Below, one piece after another: positions 25,673-36,601 of a DNA stretch of 60,000 nucleotides. The position numbers and the translations under genes were made by a program. Source of the DNA: Nymphaea colorata (taxonomy: Eukaryota; Streptophyta; Magnoliopsida; Nymphaeales; Nymphaeaceae); contig NC_045138.2 of NCBI RefSeq assembly GCF_008831285.2, forward strand, positions 25,889,934-25,949,933, given 5' to 3'. Numbering within the stretch: the first letter of the stretch is position 1; each line of letters begins with the position of its first letter. The notes beneath the pieces were generated by a model that did not search any database, was not told where the DNA came from, and saw only the letters and a list, made by a program, of their open reading frames with translations.

Positions 25673-25960
25673 TAGGGGTGAACAAATGTCGAGTTGAGAG
25701 TCGAGCCCGAGTTCAGCTAGCATAAAATTGGCTCGACTAATGAAACCTCGAGCTCGAGCTCGGCTCGAGAATAGCTCGGCAAAAGCAGCTCGAGCTCAAC
25801 TCTGCAGTTGCGTGTCGACTCATGAACTCGAACTCGACTTGATTATTTGAACGAGTCGACTCATGAACTCGAACTCGACTCATTAAGCAAAATGACTTGG
25901 CTCAAACTCGTTCACGAACTGAGCTTTAACGAGTCGAGCTCGACAAGTTGTTCACCCCTA
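25673..25960. mobile_element. hAT-like MITE with TAGGGGTGAACAA inverted ends
   Basis: The left end reads TAGGGGTGAACAA and the right end TTGTTCACCCCTA, perfect 13-bp inverted repeats bounding 288 bp. The interior is built from CGAGCTCGAGCTCG-like words and a 26-bp direct repeat beginning GTCGACTCATGAACTCG at 25814 and 25855. TAGGGGTG ends are typical of hAT superfamily elements. No frame is long enough for a transposase, so it would be non-autonomous. I could not see a clean 8-bp target duplication. Confidence 0.75.
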
Positions 25961-26265
25961 ACAGCTAATCTCGAAAAAGCAGCAACATATTCTTTAGCAA
26001 GTGGCAAATGAAGACAGGTCCGGCCAGAACCTCCGGATCATGGCCTAGGTCAATTGGAAGCACTTCACATGGCTACACATACGTCTAGCCTCACTCTCAA
26101 TTCAGAATTTACAAGCCCACATGAGGCTCCGCTACTAAAGACATTGGTGCACCTCCCTCGTCATTTTTCCATGAAACTTGTGATACAGATCAACTCACCT
26201 CATTGATCGGACTATGGAACGGATGGAACCGAGATGTGCCTAGCTGTGCGGGATGCCAGTTAGAT

Positions 26266-26395
26266 GGGTCTGTTCGTGGCAGGTATATTAAAAGGTCCTG
26301 GGCTCGAGAACTGGTAGAGTGCAACGTGGCAAGTATAATGAAAGGTCCAGGGTTTCTAGAACTGGTCCATGGTTCGAGAACTGGTAGAGCGTGAC
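26266..26395 (+). repeat. Imperfect direct repeats of about 50 bp
   Basis: The sequence GTGGCAGGTATATTAAAAGG, then GGCTCGAGAACTGGTAGAG, is echoed by GTGGCAAGTATAATGAAAGG and later GGTTCGAGAACTGGTAGAG. Two to three diverged copies of one unit lie side by side. Function unknown. Confidence 0.6.
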
Positions 26396-27914
26396 AAAAC
26401 AAAGGAGGTAGGTCAGCTCGAAGGGGCCCATGCCAGCGCAGCTAGATGCATGTGAAGAAGAGCCAGAAATTTTTTATGAGGGAAACTGAATTAAAGTTTC
26501 TAAATTTTGACACGAGCAAAAATATCATTTTTCAAAATTTTTATATAAAATAAGAAAAATTTTATAAAATTTACAAGTAATTTTTTTAAACAAAAAAGAA
26601 ATTGAAGCAGGGCCCCATGGAAACCCCTTTCACTCTGCCCATACATGTGCCTTCATTTAACCCATTTTATAAGCTCACCTACTTTGTGGCTTCTGTGTAG
26701 GTAGGGAGTAGGGACACATTTTCCTATGTGTAAGTAAAGATTTATTAGGGAATGCACTATACAGTATTGTTGTACAATCGGATCTAAGCATTAAAAATAG
26801 TTCTGACATGAGGAATGGGTTTAGGTTATTGACCATGCCATTTTGTTGACTCACTTCAGCAAAGGCCCAGTAACATGGATCATTCATTTCCCTTTTGGAA
26901 CTCTTGGTGTCCAATGATAAAGGGTAGCCCGTGCATTGATCCTGTGAAGAACTCTCACTGATACATAAAATTTCAAAGTACAAGTCATTAATATGAAGAT
27001 GGTAAATCATGTTCTACGTTATAAGGAGATTGGTTTTTCTCCTTGACTATGAAATGAATATTCTATCAAAGTTTACCCAAAACAGATACCATTTTACTTG
27101 GTCAATTCTAGAGAGAGAATTGTCCTTTATTAAGGTTGCACTTAACATCCTTGCCATATGTGAATTCACTTTTTTATATGCTAGGACAACTAAATCTTAT
27201 CTTTACATTAAAGGGATATAAACAATAAACGATTAAAACAACTAAAATAATTTTTTTATCTCTTTCATCATTAAATGTTCAATAGAACCTTTTCATAATT
27301 AAAGAAATGGAAACAATGACTTGAGACTAGAGTTATCATAGTCAAAATATAACATTTATATTTATTATATGTGTACAACTGATTGATTGTGAAGCAGTTA
27401 AAATTCTGTTTGAGTGGAGTAAAAAAAAAATTGTTCTATATTGATAAGATTGAGACTAATATCAAATGTAAGTTCAATGCTTGGACTTGGACCTGAGTCT
27501 CAGGAACGCGTGTCCCTTAAAGGGAAATTAATTATAATACTTTATATTGTTGAAATTGAGAACAGATATAATCATCATGGGCCATTCGTGAAGATAGGCA
27601 CGAAACCAAATCTATATGACCTTTTGCAGCTAAACTATTGATTAAAATCCAAGGTTGCTGATTTTTTTTTTTCAAGTTCTTCTAGAAGTATACTTCAACA
27701 AACTAAGTCTTGCAATCATACTCGTCACATCACATACAGTTCACTTTTCATATAAAGATAGCCGAACATTTCATAAAAATAACGAGAAATATTTTACATC
27801 TTCACAGGTCATAATCAAATAAATGTGTCTATGTCTTATCTTTTATATGTATATACATGCACACACACACACGCATGGGAGACACACACACACACGGGAG
27901 AAAGATAGGAAATG

Positions 27915-28065
27915 ACCATAAATGTCGCTAAAACTATAATAAGCCGTCATCACACCATAAACAATCGTTAATATCAATGTACTAACTTTTTTTTAGCAAC
28001 ACACTTTTGATATATTAGCCATCGAGCAACATCATTTGGCTATATACATGGTCCATCTTTCAACT
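27915..28065 (+). repeat. Copy of a dispersed GTAAACATCGTTAAT-type repeat
   Basis: It contains ACCATAAACAATCGTTAATA and a T-rich run, then ATTAGCCATCGAGCAACATC. It resembles the units at 18.12-18.43 kb and parts of 53.78-53.95 kb. No ends or coding capacity are seen. Confidence 0.35.
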
Positions 28066-29639
28066 GTTATATATATATATATATTCGCCATGGCTCCATG
28101 TTGCAGCTGCTGAGCGACCAATTCATTATTGTTTTTTTTTTGGAGGACAGGAGGGGCAAGTTCTATCCATCGTGACCTGTACTGTTCGGTCCAACTAGCT
28201 GGCAGCAATTATTTCTCCAATCCCGGACTTATTATTGTTCATTGTAGCGTTCGTCCGGCCACTGGGTCATCCTGATCCTAATAATTTTAGATCCCCTTAT
28301 TGTACTTAGATGTCCTGAATCCCTCTGATTTCTCTCATTTTCTTAAGGGGGAATGCATCTGAAACCTGTTAATCCGATCACATGGATCAGCCAGCCAATG
28401 TTTATTGATTTGTTCTGGTTGTTATTAATTAAATGGCAATCAAATCTGAGTTGGGTGTCATTCTTCAGTGGGCCGAGAGTCTTCCACCAATCCTAGAGGT
28501 CCGATAACAAGCGGACGGGGTTGGTTGGAGTTTTCCTTTGACTACTCATTTGTTTGGATGTTATTGATGCTGGAGTTGGAGCATTTCAGATTCTCTTCCT
28601 CTTTTTTAATCTGCTTTAGAAGCAGAACCTGCAACTTTAATTGGAGTTTTTCTAATAAAAAAGTGCACTTTATGCAAGAAAATGACCCTTTATCCTATCT
28701 AACTTACTACCGATATGATTCAGATTTAATGTACCGTTCGTTAAATCTAATTTATCAGATGTTAACACATTCAAATCTAAACCAACTTTTAAATTCAAAT
28801 CTGACGTTTAAGTTCCCAATCAAATCCAAGCGACAATGTCATTAACCATATTGTTTATTATCCAATCTGATATTTATTTAACACTGATGTTATCTCTTAA
28901 ATCTGAATCCAATCTGATTTCTTAATTGAACGTTCAACCTTTTCCCCATATCCCACTTTTTTGAAACAGTCTGGTCGAATATCCAACCTATTGACATCTC
29001 TACTGTTTTTGCAAGGACACAAGACTGGATTTGACCTTAAAAAGTTTCAGAAAGACGATATTATTTCCAAATGCAATTTTTAATATTAAATGTATCAGCA
29101 TCCTCGTGCTTTGCATATTTGTACCTCTAGGTGTCCCAGTGGCTTCAATGTAGCCCCAGGGAGGCACTTGTTATCTACCGCTAGTGTGATAGGTAATCCA
29201 AACAAGAGAAACACAAACAATCAATACCCATGTTCAGCATGTGCACTACCTGCTGGAGTTTGCAAAAGGTGTGATGAGGATCGGCTAAAACTTCGAGGGT
29301 GGGGTTCAACATGGCCCAACGCTGAAAAACGGCAGAAACCTTCATATTATGTCCAGCTCATTTACCAGCCACCCTGCCCCCCTTTCAGCCATACTAGCTT
29401 CTTTCTCTTCCTTCTTCTTGACAATCTCAAGAATCTTCGGGTTGGGCTTCTTTTCTTGAAGGCGTGCAAGTTGCTTCAGTCTGATATAGGCCTTCTTCTT
29501 GGCTTTCTTCTCAGCAAGGTATTCCATCTGTAGGCGAACATGAAAGCGACTGAGACTAACATGAAAGTAAAATCTATACTGTACAGAGTTGAAAGATAAT
29601 GCAAATATCCATCAATCTCAAAAGGTATAGCTAGAGAGG

Positions 29640-29760
29640 TATCATGGTTCAGTGGTTAATGCATCTCCCTTACCTGATTGGATAGGCTTTACAAATTACA
29701 AGAATCCAAATGGGGTCCATAATTTGGTTTGACCTATAAGACGTGGAGAAAATCACGAAT
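29640..29760 (+). mobile_element. tRNA-like SINE fragment inside the mS23 relic region
   Basis: TGGTTCAGTGGTTAATGC at 29645-29662 is a good tRNA A-box match, and ACAAGAATCCAAATGGGG near 29699-29716 is a weak B-box. The rest does not fold as a tRNA, so a SINE or SINE fragment is more likely than a tRNA gene. It lies within intron 3 of the mS23 relic, opposite in strand. Confidence 0.4.
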
Positions 29761-30056
29761 TACATGGTCCATCAAATGTGGGAGTTTTGATAGGAATAAT
29801 GCAGGGTAGTCATGCAAAATTGCTTCTTTCAGTAGGAGATCACCACTACTAAGATTCAAAAGCCTAACATCCACAGCATATCGACGCAATACCTTTAAAA
29901 TTTCAATGGAGGATCACGACCGCTAAGATTCAAAACCCCTGACATGATACCAAGGTAGCAAAAGAAAGGCATAGAAGCAAAGCTACAAAAGATGGAGAGC
30001 TCCCGCTTGTGATGTTAAATTAAAAAGGTGTTTGAGCTTGTTTTTTTGTCAATCCC

Positions 30057-30335
30057 TGACATGTCAAAAGTGGCTAAAACAGATATAATAGACATAAATT
30101 GAGTATGGATTCATTGACTCAACAGTAGTCAAAGTCAGTTGAAAATGCAGCACGACAGACAACTAGAATCCGAATCAGAAATCAAACCCAGTAAAGTTCT
30201 TACCAACACAAACTAGGATCACAGTGATGGTGGCTCATTTGTGTTCTTTCTTCCCAGACAAGCATGCCATGTGCTTTGGGAAGATTAAGGATTTTTTGTT
30301 GTAGGTTGATATGACAAAAACATGCTCAAAAAGCT
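30057..30335 (+). repeat. Direct repeat, left copy (about 280 bp)
   Basis: It begins TGACATGTCAAAAGTGGCTA and runs to CATGCTCAAAAAGCT. The right copy at 30838-31130 is roughly 93-95 percent identical by eye and carries an extra 14 bases (CAAAGCATTACACA) near its end. This copy lies in intron 3 of the mS23 relic, close to exon 3. Confidence 0.85.
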
Positions 30336-30837
30336 TGCATGCTTGGAAAAGAGCCACATACATCAGCAACGGCCGTCGCTTCCGCTTCACTGACTCCCTG
30401 TTCTTTCAACTCAAGCACACGCCAGCCAAAAACACGTGCAGGTGGTGGATCAAAACCATTAAACCTGCACAGCTTTTAAGAGCTAAGGTAAAGAAGAAGC
30501 AAAGTGAATAAAAGAGGTTGATTTTAGATTAGAAAAACAGCAAGAAAATACTCAGAACTTGGTCAAGGAAAAACGAAAAATCCAATTTAAACGAGGGGAT
30601 TTCTAGTGGAAGTAGAAACAAAAGTGAAACCCATATAGGATGGAGAAACCTGAATCATGAATGTTTTAACTAGTCACAAGAGGCATCAGTTTAGATAAGC
30701 AAACTTTCAAAACCTATAGCTTTTCATTCTAGGACAAGGAGTTCAATTTCAGAATTTTAATTTGATTAGGTTCATATCAGATCTTTGCAAAAAGTATTCT
30801 CACTGAGCAGCACATGTAAGTGGCAAATCAAGCTCAT

Positions 30838-31130
30838 TGACATGTCAAAAGTGGCTAAAACAGAGATAATAGACATAAATTCAGTATGGATTCATTGACT
30901 CAACAGTAGTCAAGATCAGTTGAAAATGCAGTACGATAGACGACTAGCATCCGAATCAGAAATCAAACCCAATAAAATTCTTACCAACACAAACTAGGAT
31001 CACAGTGATAATGGCTCATTTGTGTTCTTTCTTCCCGCACAAGCATGCCATGTGCTTTCGGAAGATTAAATATTTTTTGTTGTAGGTTGATATGACAAAA
31101 ACATCAAAGCATTACACATGCTCAAAAGCT
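30838..31130 (+). repeat. Direct repeat, right copy (about 290 bp)
   Basis: Partner of 30057-30335. It lies in intron 2 of the mS23 relic, so the pair flanks exon 3. The (CT)n run at 31142-31179 follows directly. Confidence 0.85.
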
Positions 31131-31138
31131 AGCACATG

Positions 31139-31141
<3 letters not shown>

Positions 31142-31179
<38 letters not shown>
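31142..31179 (+). repeat. (CT)n microsatellite
   Basis: Pure CT run of 19 units followed by a G7 stretch, immediately right of the direct repeat. Confidence 0.95.
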
Positions 31180-31181
<2 letters not shown>

Positions 31182-33748
31182 GGGGGCAGAGAGAGAATCA
31201 ACAAGCATTGCACAGGTGATCTGTCAAAATCAATAGCCGAAAATGCATGAAATTTTGTATGCACAAGAAAACATATTTGTGGTCAAAAATTACACCTAAG
31301 GAGTTGCAAGCTGACCATAACTATGCCATTAGAGATTTAGACTGGCAACTACAGTCTCAGTTCATGAGTGAGTGACAGAGACAGTATGTATCGTGCTCAT
31401 GATTAGAATCACAATGCAAATGGAAAAAATTCTCATTGTGCTGCACCCAAGTTAGGAACCAAAATCCTTTTTGGATGTTGACGATTATTGAGAATATAAG
31501 ATTAAAATGTTTAATTTGCTTGTGTAAGGCTTGTCTGATTGTTTATATTACTGCAGCGCGTATGTTAACGTGTGATTCTTTTGATATTATTTCTGTACCA
31601 CACCCACACGCTTTATTGCGTTAAAGCCCTCCAAGTGAAATATTCGTTCATGATAAGGTAAGTTCGGGAGATGCGGAGATCACCCTCATGTTTAATACGA
31701 CAACTATTATCCAATTTTGGAAAAAAAATTGTATCATGTTGTTTGGGTATCACATTGGTTTTGGCTTTGCCCATGTTCCAAACCTCCCCACTTTCTCCCT
31801 CCAATCTCCAAAAAATATAGATGGACATAATATTCTAACTGGAAATGAAAAAGGAGAAAACCAACCTAATAGCATCCTCGTATTTGGAATCGGGATGCTT
31901 CTTGAAAAACTTCTTGACGTATGCATCCTACGGAAGCGTAATCTTCTCAACTTTTGCATCAGTTCTTGGAAACGTGACAGGTGGCGCCCAGTATAAATCA
32001 ATTCCCAAGAAACAGAAACTGCAATCATGAATTCGGAATTGCAATACATCCAAATGTTTGATAGTGCAAGCAGGTCTCCTCTCATGAACGACATCTCGAA
32101 TGAAGTCAAAAGTGAACAATCCAATACGTCTAGAATGATTTATACTGTTACATATAGGACATTAGGTGGGTGTAAAATAAGCAGGACAACCCCAGGCGCA
32201 TCAATTGGTCTGTGATGAAAAAAAAAAAACAAACCATTAGGATTTTGGGGAAGCAGAGAGAAATTTAGATGCTTCTTCCATAAGAAACCCCAAAATTAGC
32301 CTAAGATCCTCTTCTCAATTTCACCTAAACATGCATACCTTCTCCCTTTTTTGGCAAAACTTACAGTTAAACAGATAAGATGCAAAGTGGGTGCAGTTGA
32401 GAGCATGAAGGCGGTGAATTAACCTTTAAAAATTATCACGCTGTGAAGGTGGTTCAATCGAATGACGATATTGAGATTGACGATGGACGGAAGGTTTTGT
32501 TGAGAATCAAAAGCTGAGGCACAAGCTGAGAGAAAAGGATTCGGTGAGAGGGGGAAAAGAGTTTCGTTAAAAATAAAAACACACCGAGATTGCGCCCTAG
32601 GCAAGACAAAAAATAACAGCTTCACTTGGGGGCATTTGATACGTTGGAATTATGATTCTAAGATAAAATTCCAGAATCTTATTCCAGTTGAAACTGAAAT
32701 GGAATGAAAATTCCATGTTCCATTTTTCTGGTGTGTTTGATGGCCTGGAATTTGCATTCCATAATTTTGATGAAATAAGCATTAAAATCAAGAATCCTTT
32801 TTTGTTACCGCAAGATTTATGAGATATGGCATGAACATCTTACAAAAGTAGAAAAAATAACCTGATATACAATTGCAGGCTGAAAATCAACGCCCAGCAC
32901 CATCCCTCAACAAAAATTACGATGAAATTTTTTAAGAGGTGAAAGGAACATGCCCTTAGATAGGTAAATGACAGCCCAGGTGTCCAGTGTTTTAAGTTTT
33001 TAACCGCTCATGATTCACTTATTCGTTGGTTCAGTCTCACGATCTAATAACAGAATCAAAACATAGGAATGTAACCCAGAAACTTCATTTTTTTTCTAAA
33101 CAGATATTGCTTTAATTGAGCAAGTTTGTTGATTTCATCTTCAGCAACAGTGAGCTGTAAGCTTATGTACTTGCGTAGTTGTATTAGAAAATAACAAGGA
33201 TCGTCTTCAAAAGGTAAGTCAAATATTATAGTTTGTTTCTGTGATAGATTGCCTCAAACACCTTTCCTGCAATAGCTTTTCTACACGAGTGTTCCTTGTA
33301 GACGCGCTTAGCAAGAAATCTTCTACACAAGAAATTTTCTCAAACACATTCCTACTGCCTACACAAGAATAGCACGCAACAACTCATGACTTACACAAAC
33401 GATTTCACGTTTTCTTAAAATCCTAGAAAAAATCAAAGTAAAAGAAGTTCATAGAATCAAAGACCTTTCCAGACTTCCATCTGAAGAAATTTTTCTCCTA
33501 TTCAGGACCCGCCCTGGCTCCGTGGAAAAAAACCGTCCTTCTTCAAATTAAGCACTGTAAATTTGTTGTACACCGCCTGATGCCAACTGCTATGTCTTGC
33601 GTCAACAAAATTTTGATTTATCCCAACACAAAATCCCTCCATGGCTTCTCATTCCGTTAAACCAAAAGTCCCAACATCTTAGCTCATGAAACAAGGATAA
33701 TGAGGAACATTGGCATCGTTGGGCCAATGCAAGATGAATGCGCCCGCA

Positions 33749-33749
33749 C

Positions 33750-33783
<34 letters not shown>

Positions 33784-33784
33784 G
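33749..33784 (+). repeat. (GA)n microsatellite
   Basis: An interrupted GA run, with a second shorter GA run at 33836-33851. It lies between the loose inverted ends described for this intergenic stretch. Confidence 0.9.
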
Positions 33785-35219
33785 GAAGGTCCAATCATCT
33801 TGCTGTAAGAGTGTCTTCCATGGTTCATGAGGGGGGAGAGAGAGAGAGAGAGTACCTGAGTAACATCACGCAGCAGGCACACTTCACCTCACGCACACTG
33901 CAGAAGAGAGGAGGGGGAAGACAGCAGGCGTCTGGTTCTTCGTGCGAGAGGAGGAGGAGAAGAGGTGTTCGCGGGAGCGCCCCAAAACTGGAACCGCGAT
34001 TCTGTGTTTGAAAACTGGTTCCGGCTGTTCAGAAATTTTGTAATTCTGATTCCAGAATTCCACCGATTCCGCTTGAATCAAACGACCATGCTCTAACAAG
34101 ATAAATAGATTCTACATGGTTTTTTTTTTTTTTTTGTCGCCTGTTCGTTCTTCCTGAAAACAAAACAATCATTTCTTTGCCCACTTAATTTTTTATACAT
34201 TGCAAGTCGTTTTCGTATCTTTTTATTTCATATTTGAATCAGGATCCTAAATGCTGTTATTTATTAAATAAACAGCGCATTAATATCAAATCACCTTGTT
34301 TAAGAGGGCATCTGCTTCAGTTCAATCAAACAATCAAATTTTAGAATCACTATTCTCATTTTTAAAAGTGAGAATTACATTGCCAAATAAAGAATTTTGA
34401 TTATAGAGTTATAATCTCGTTCCAAATTCAAAGTTGTAGAAATATGATCCCATTCTAGGATGTGGAATTGTGACTCCCAACTTCCATAATTTTTTAATTT
34501 CTCTTTAGGACACAATGCATCAAGGGTAAAATTCATGAATTCTATTTTTTCATTAAGCAAGTCATTTTTAATTGTTCAATAAAAAAATCATACTATCAAA
34601 TTCGAAGGAAAATTCATACCGAAATTTTCATTTCAATTATTAGTTAAAGTAGAAATTTGGCTAGTTTCCATAATCAACATTTTAAGACATCAAACGCCCC
34701 TAAAGGGAAAAAAAAAATCCCAAATAAACTTATGTTACAAGAATACCACGTTCTTTTTTTATGAAACATAATGAAAATATGGGTCGTTTTTAAACTTGAC
34801 AACTAAATATCGGACGCAATCACATTGTGTTTCTGGAAACAATAATATGATATTCTTGAAATACATATTAAGATATTACGTATTTTAAAAACATAACGCT
34901 TTTCTTACCGACCACCTTATGTGGACAAAATTTCGCATTTAGATACTCCGCCATAAAGTTTTTGTAGTCAAAATAAATTCATAAATGCAATCCTCCATAT
35001 TTTTTGGGGAACGACTAGCTTTTATTTTATTTAAGAAAATCAAATGGCTTCGATGGGTCAGGAAGCCATTATTTATTTTTTCCAACATGCTTCAACCATG
35101 TTTTGTAATAAAAAAATCAACGTGGAATCCACATTATATATTTCAACCACGTTTAGCAAATTTGAAGGTACAGTTGCCCTGGAATATTTAAAGCTTAACA
35201 AGAATATATATATGAATTA

Positions 35220-35300
35220 GCCATGCAGGTCATTTTAACGATGGTTTATAGTGCTTTTAGTGATGGTTTATGTTTTATTTAGTGACCGCTTTCGTCCATC
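35220..35300 (-). repeat. Reverse copy of the CATCACTAAAA-type dispersed repeat
   Basis: The minus strand reads GTCACTAAATAAAACATAAA, then CCATCACTAAAAGCACTATAA. The same words occur in the plus strand at 53.79-53.85 kb. A word resembling a CACTA terminus (CATTACAAGAAAG) lies at 35335-35347 but in an orientation that does not fit, so the class stays open. Confidence 0.4.
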
Positions 35301-36601
35301 ATTCCCATTACGCTCCTCACTAGCATGTGCGCATCATTACAAGAAAGTAGACCTTTTTTTTTGTTCTTTGTAATTGTTAGAAAGAGTGGCTCATTTTACC
35401 ATCCGGAAGAGATGGTAACTGCCTTCCTCCTGGGCGCCTTATTCTTAGGGTTTGTGACAAAGCTTGTGTTAGGACCTATTACGATCCAAAGGATGACCGT
35501 ACTGTATCGTGACAACAACCACAAAATTTGAACCTTTAATCCACTTTGAAGTGGGCCACCTGCCATCCAGTGCCCTACAACTCCTCCAAGTATATGGGCG
35601 CTAGACCTTGCTACTGTACCACCAAAATATGAACTTTTAAAATCCTTGATTGATGCATCATTGGCCAAAAATTCCAGAAAATGCCACGAGTAGACTTCAC
35701 TAAACATGGATAAGTCATTCATAACGGCATAAGCACTCAGAAATAGCTCCTCAGTGATATCAAACTTGTTATAAAAGCTCGAAAAAGTTTGTTGATCATG
35801 TGTACTTGAGTCTCATATTTCATTTCAGTAGACAAAAAAGTATACTCGTCCTATAACTGACGTGAATGTTTCGATTACTTTTTAGGCTGGTTGATCATGA
35901 TGATCATCTGTGGCGGCACGTAAAATATAAACATCAAAACTTCTTTTGCAATACGATGAACATTTTAAATGCTTAGTTTGATCTGGTAGCTGGTAACGAT
36001 TTCATATCGATCTTTTGATAAATTTTAGTGCACGATGACACTCGAACCTTTACAAAGAACATAAAAAACACTAAATTGAGCATTGGGAGAAGCCCAAAAG
36101 GCAAACAAGAATGCAGATAGAAATGCCCAATTAAGTTATATTTTTTAGCTACAATCTCAAAAAACGGATTCACGATTTTCTTCGTTTGATGGTTGCCACC
36201 TAATTGCCCCATAATTCTACCAACCATGTTGCAGGAATTAACTCCGTTCCTTCAACAATGCACCTTAGTTTAGAAAGAATATGTTGGAAACAACGACTCT
36301 CTAATGTGTAAGAACACCACATGTTTTCACTTGAAGCCCCCTTTTGACAATTGCCTCAAAATTATGTCCGAAATACGAAAGTGAGAAGACGTGAATTCCG
36401 TTTTTGGAGCTACGGACAATAATCTTTTACGCTTATAAACTGGAAGCGAAGGTGACAACAAAATGGGAACGGCGCCAACACTGGCTGCGAGGGTTTGAGA
36501 GGAGGAGTGAGAGGAGGAGAAAGAAAGGAGACATTGCCGGCCGTCGGTCGATTTCTCGGTGGAAGAGCGTCACGAATCATTGCTGCCCATCTCAGGCGTC
36601 C

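Larger units (their letters stand above)
25961..29341. other. Intergenic DNA, repeat remnants
   Basis: It holds imperfect direct repeats at 26266-26395, T- and A-rich tracts at 26460-26600, and a CA-rich run at 27857-27895. A copy of the dispersed GTAAACATCGTTAAT family lies at 27.9-28.06 kb, and (TA)n at 28068-28083. No gene is supported. Confidence 0.5.
29342..32094 (-). pseudogene. Mitochondrial ribosomal protein mS23-like gene relic
   Basis: Four minus-strand blocks match the plant mS23 family. Block 1 starts at the ATG at 32094 (MSFMRGDLL). Block 2, about 31990-31866, includes APPVTFPRTDAKVEKITLP and DAYVKKFFKKHPDSKYEDAI. Block 3, 30464-30362, is FNGFDPPPARVFGWRVLELK plus EQGVSEAEATAVAD. 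Block 4, 29527-29342, starts MEYLAEKKAKKKAYIRLKQL. GT-AG borders and phases between blocks 2, 3 and 4 are intact. Damage: an in-frame TAG lies inside block 2 between LP and DAYVKK, where the family has an acidic residue. The residues expected between MSFMRGDLL and APPVTFP are missing or scrambled. Block 4 lacks about 28 residues (QEKKPNPKILEI joins where relatives have a longer segment). mS23 belongs to the small subunit of the mitochondrial ribosome. The family name is from memory. Retained introns mean a duplicated, not retroposed, copy. Confidence 0.72.
32095..36601. other. Intergenic DNA with possible transposon remnants
   Basis: Possible transposon edges: GGGGGCATTTGATACG at about 32628, AATCAAACGACCATG at about 34076-34090 and ACATCAAACGCCCCTA near 34687-34702. 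These oppose each other as loose inverted ends, and the DNA between is rich in 'aattccagaattc'-like words. (GA)n lies at 33749-33784 and 33836-33851. A diverged copy of the CATCACTAAAA-type repeat sits at 35.22-35.30 kb, in reverse. Two B-box-like words lie at 35.52-35.64 kb. Just before 36602 the DNA becomes GC-richer (about 36480-36600), consistent with the leader of the CCCH gene. No separate gene seen. Confidence 0.45.

Noticed and set aside
25734-25960. CRISPR-like or satellite array made of CTCGAG words
   Set aside because: Repeats are irregular, there are no spacers, and the perfect inverted ends identify a MITE.
29645-29716. A tRNA gene
   Set aside because: The A-box is good but no acceptor stem pairs, the B-box is weak and no anticodon arm can be drawn, so a SINE fragment is more likely.
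35335-35347. End of a CACTA transposon (CATTACAAGAAAG)
   Set aside because: The matching subterminal words lie on the wrong side and no opposite end was found.
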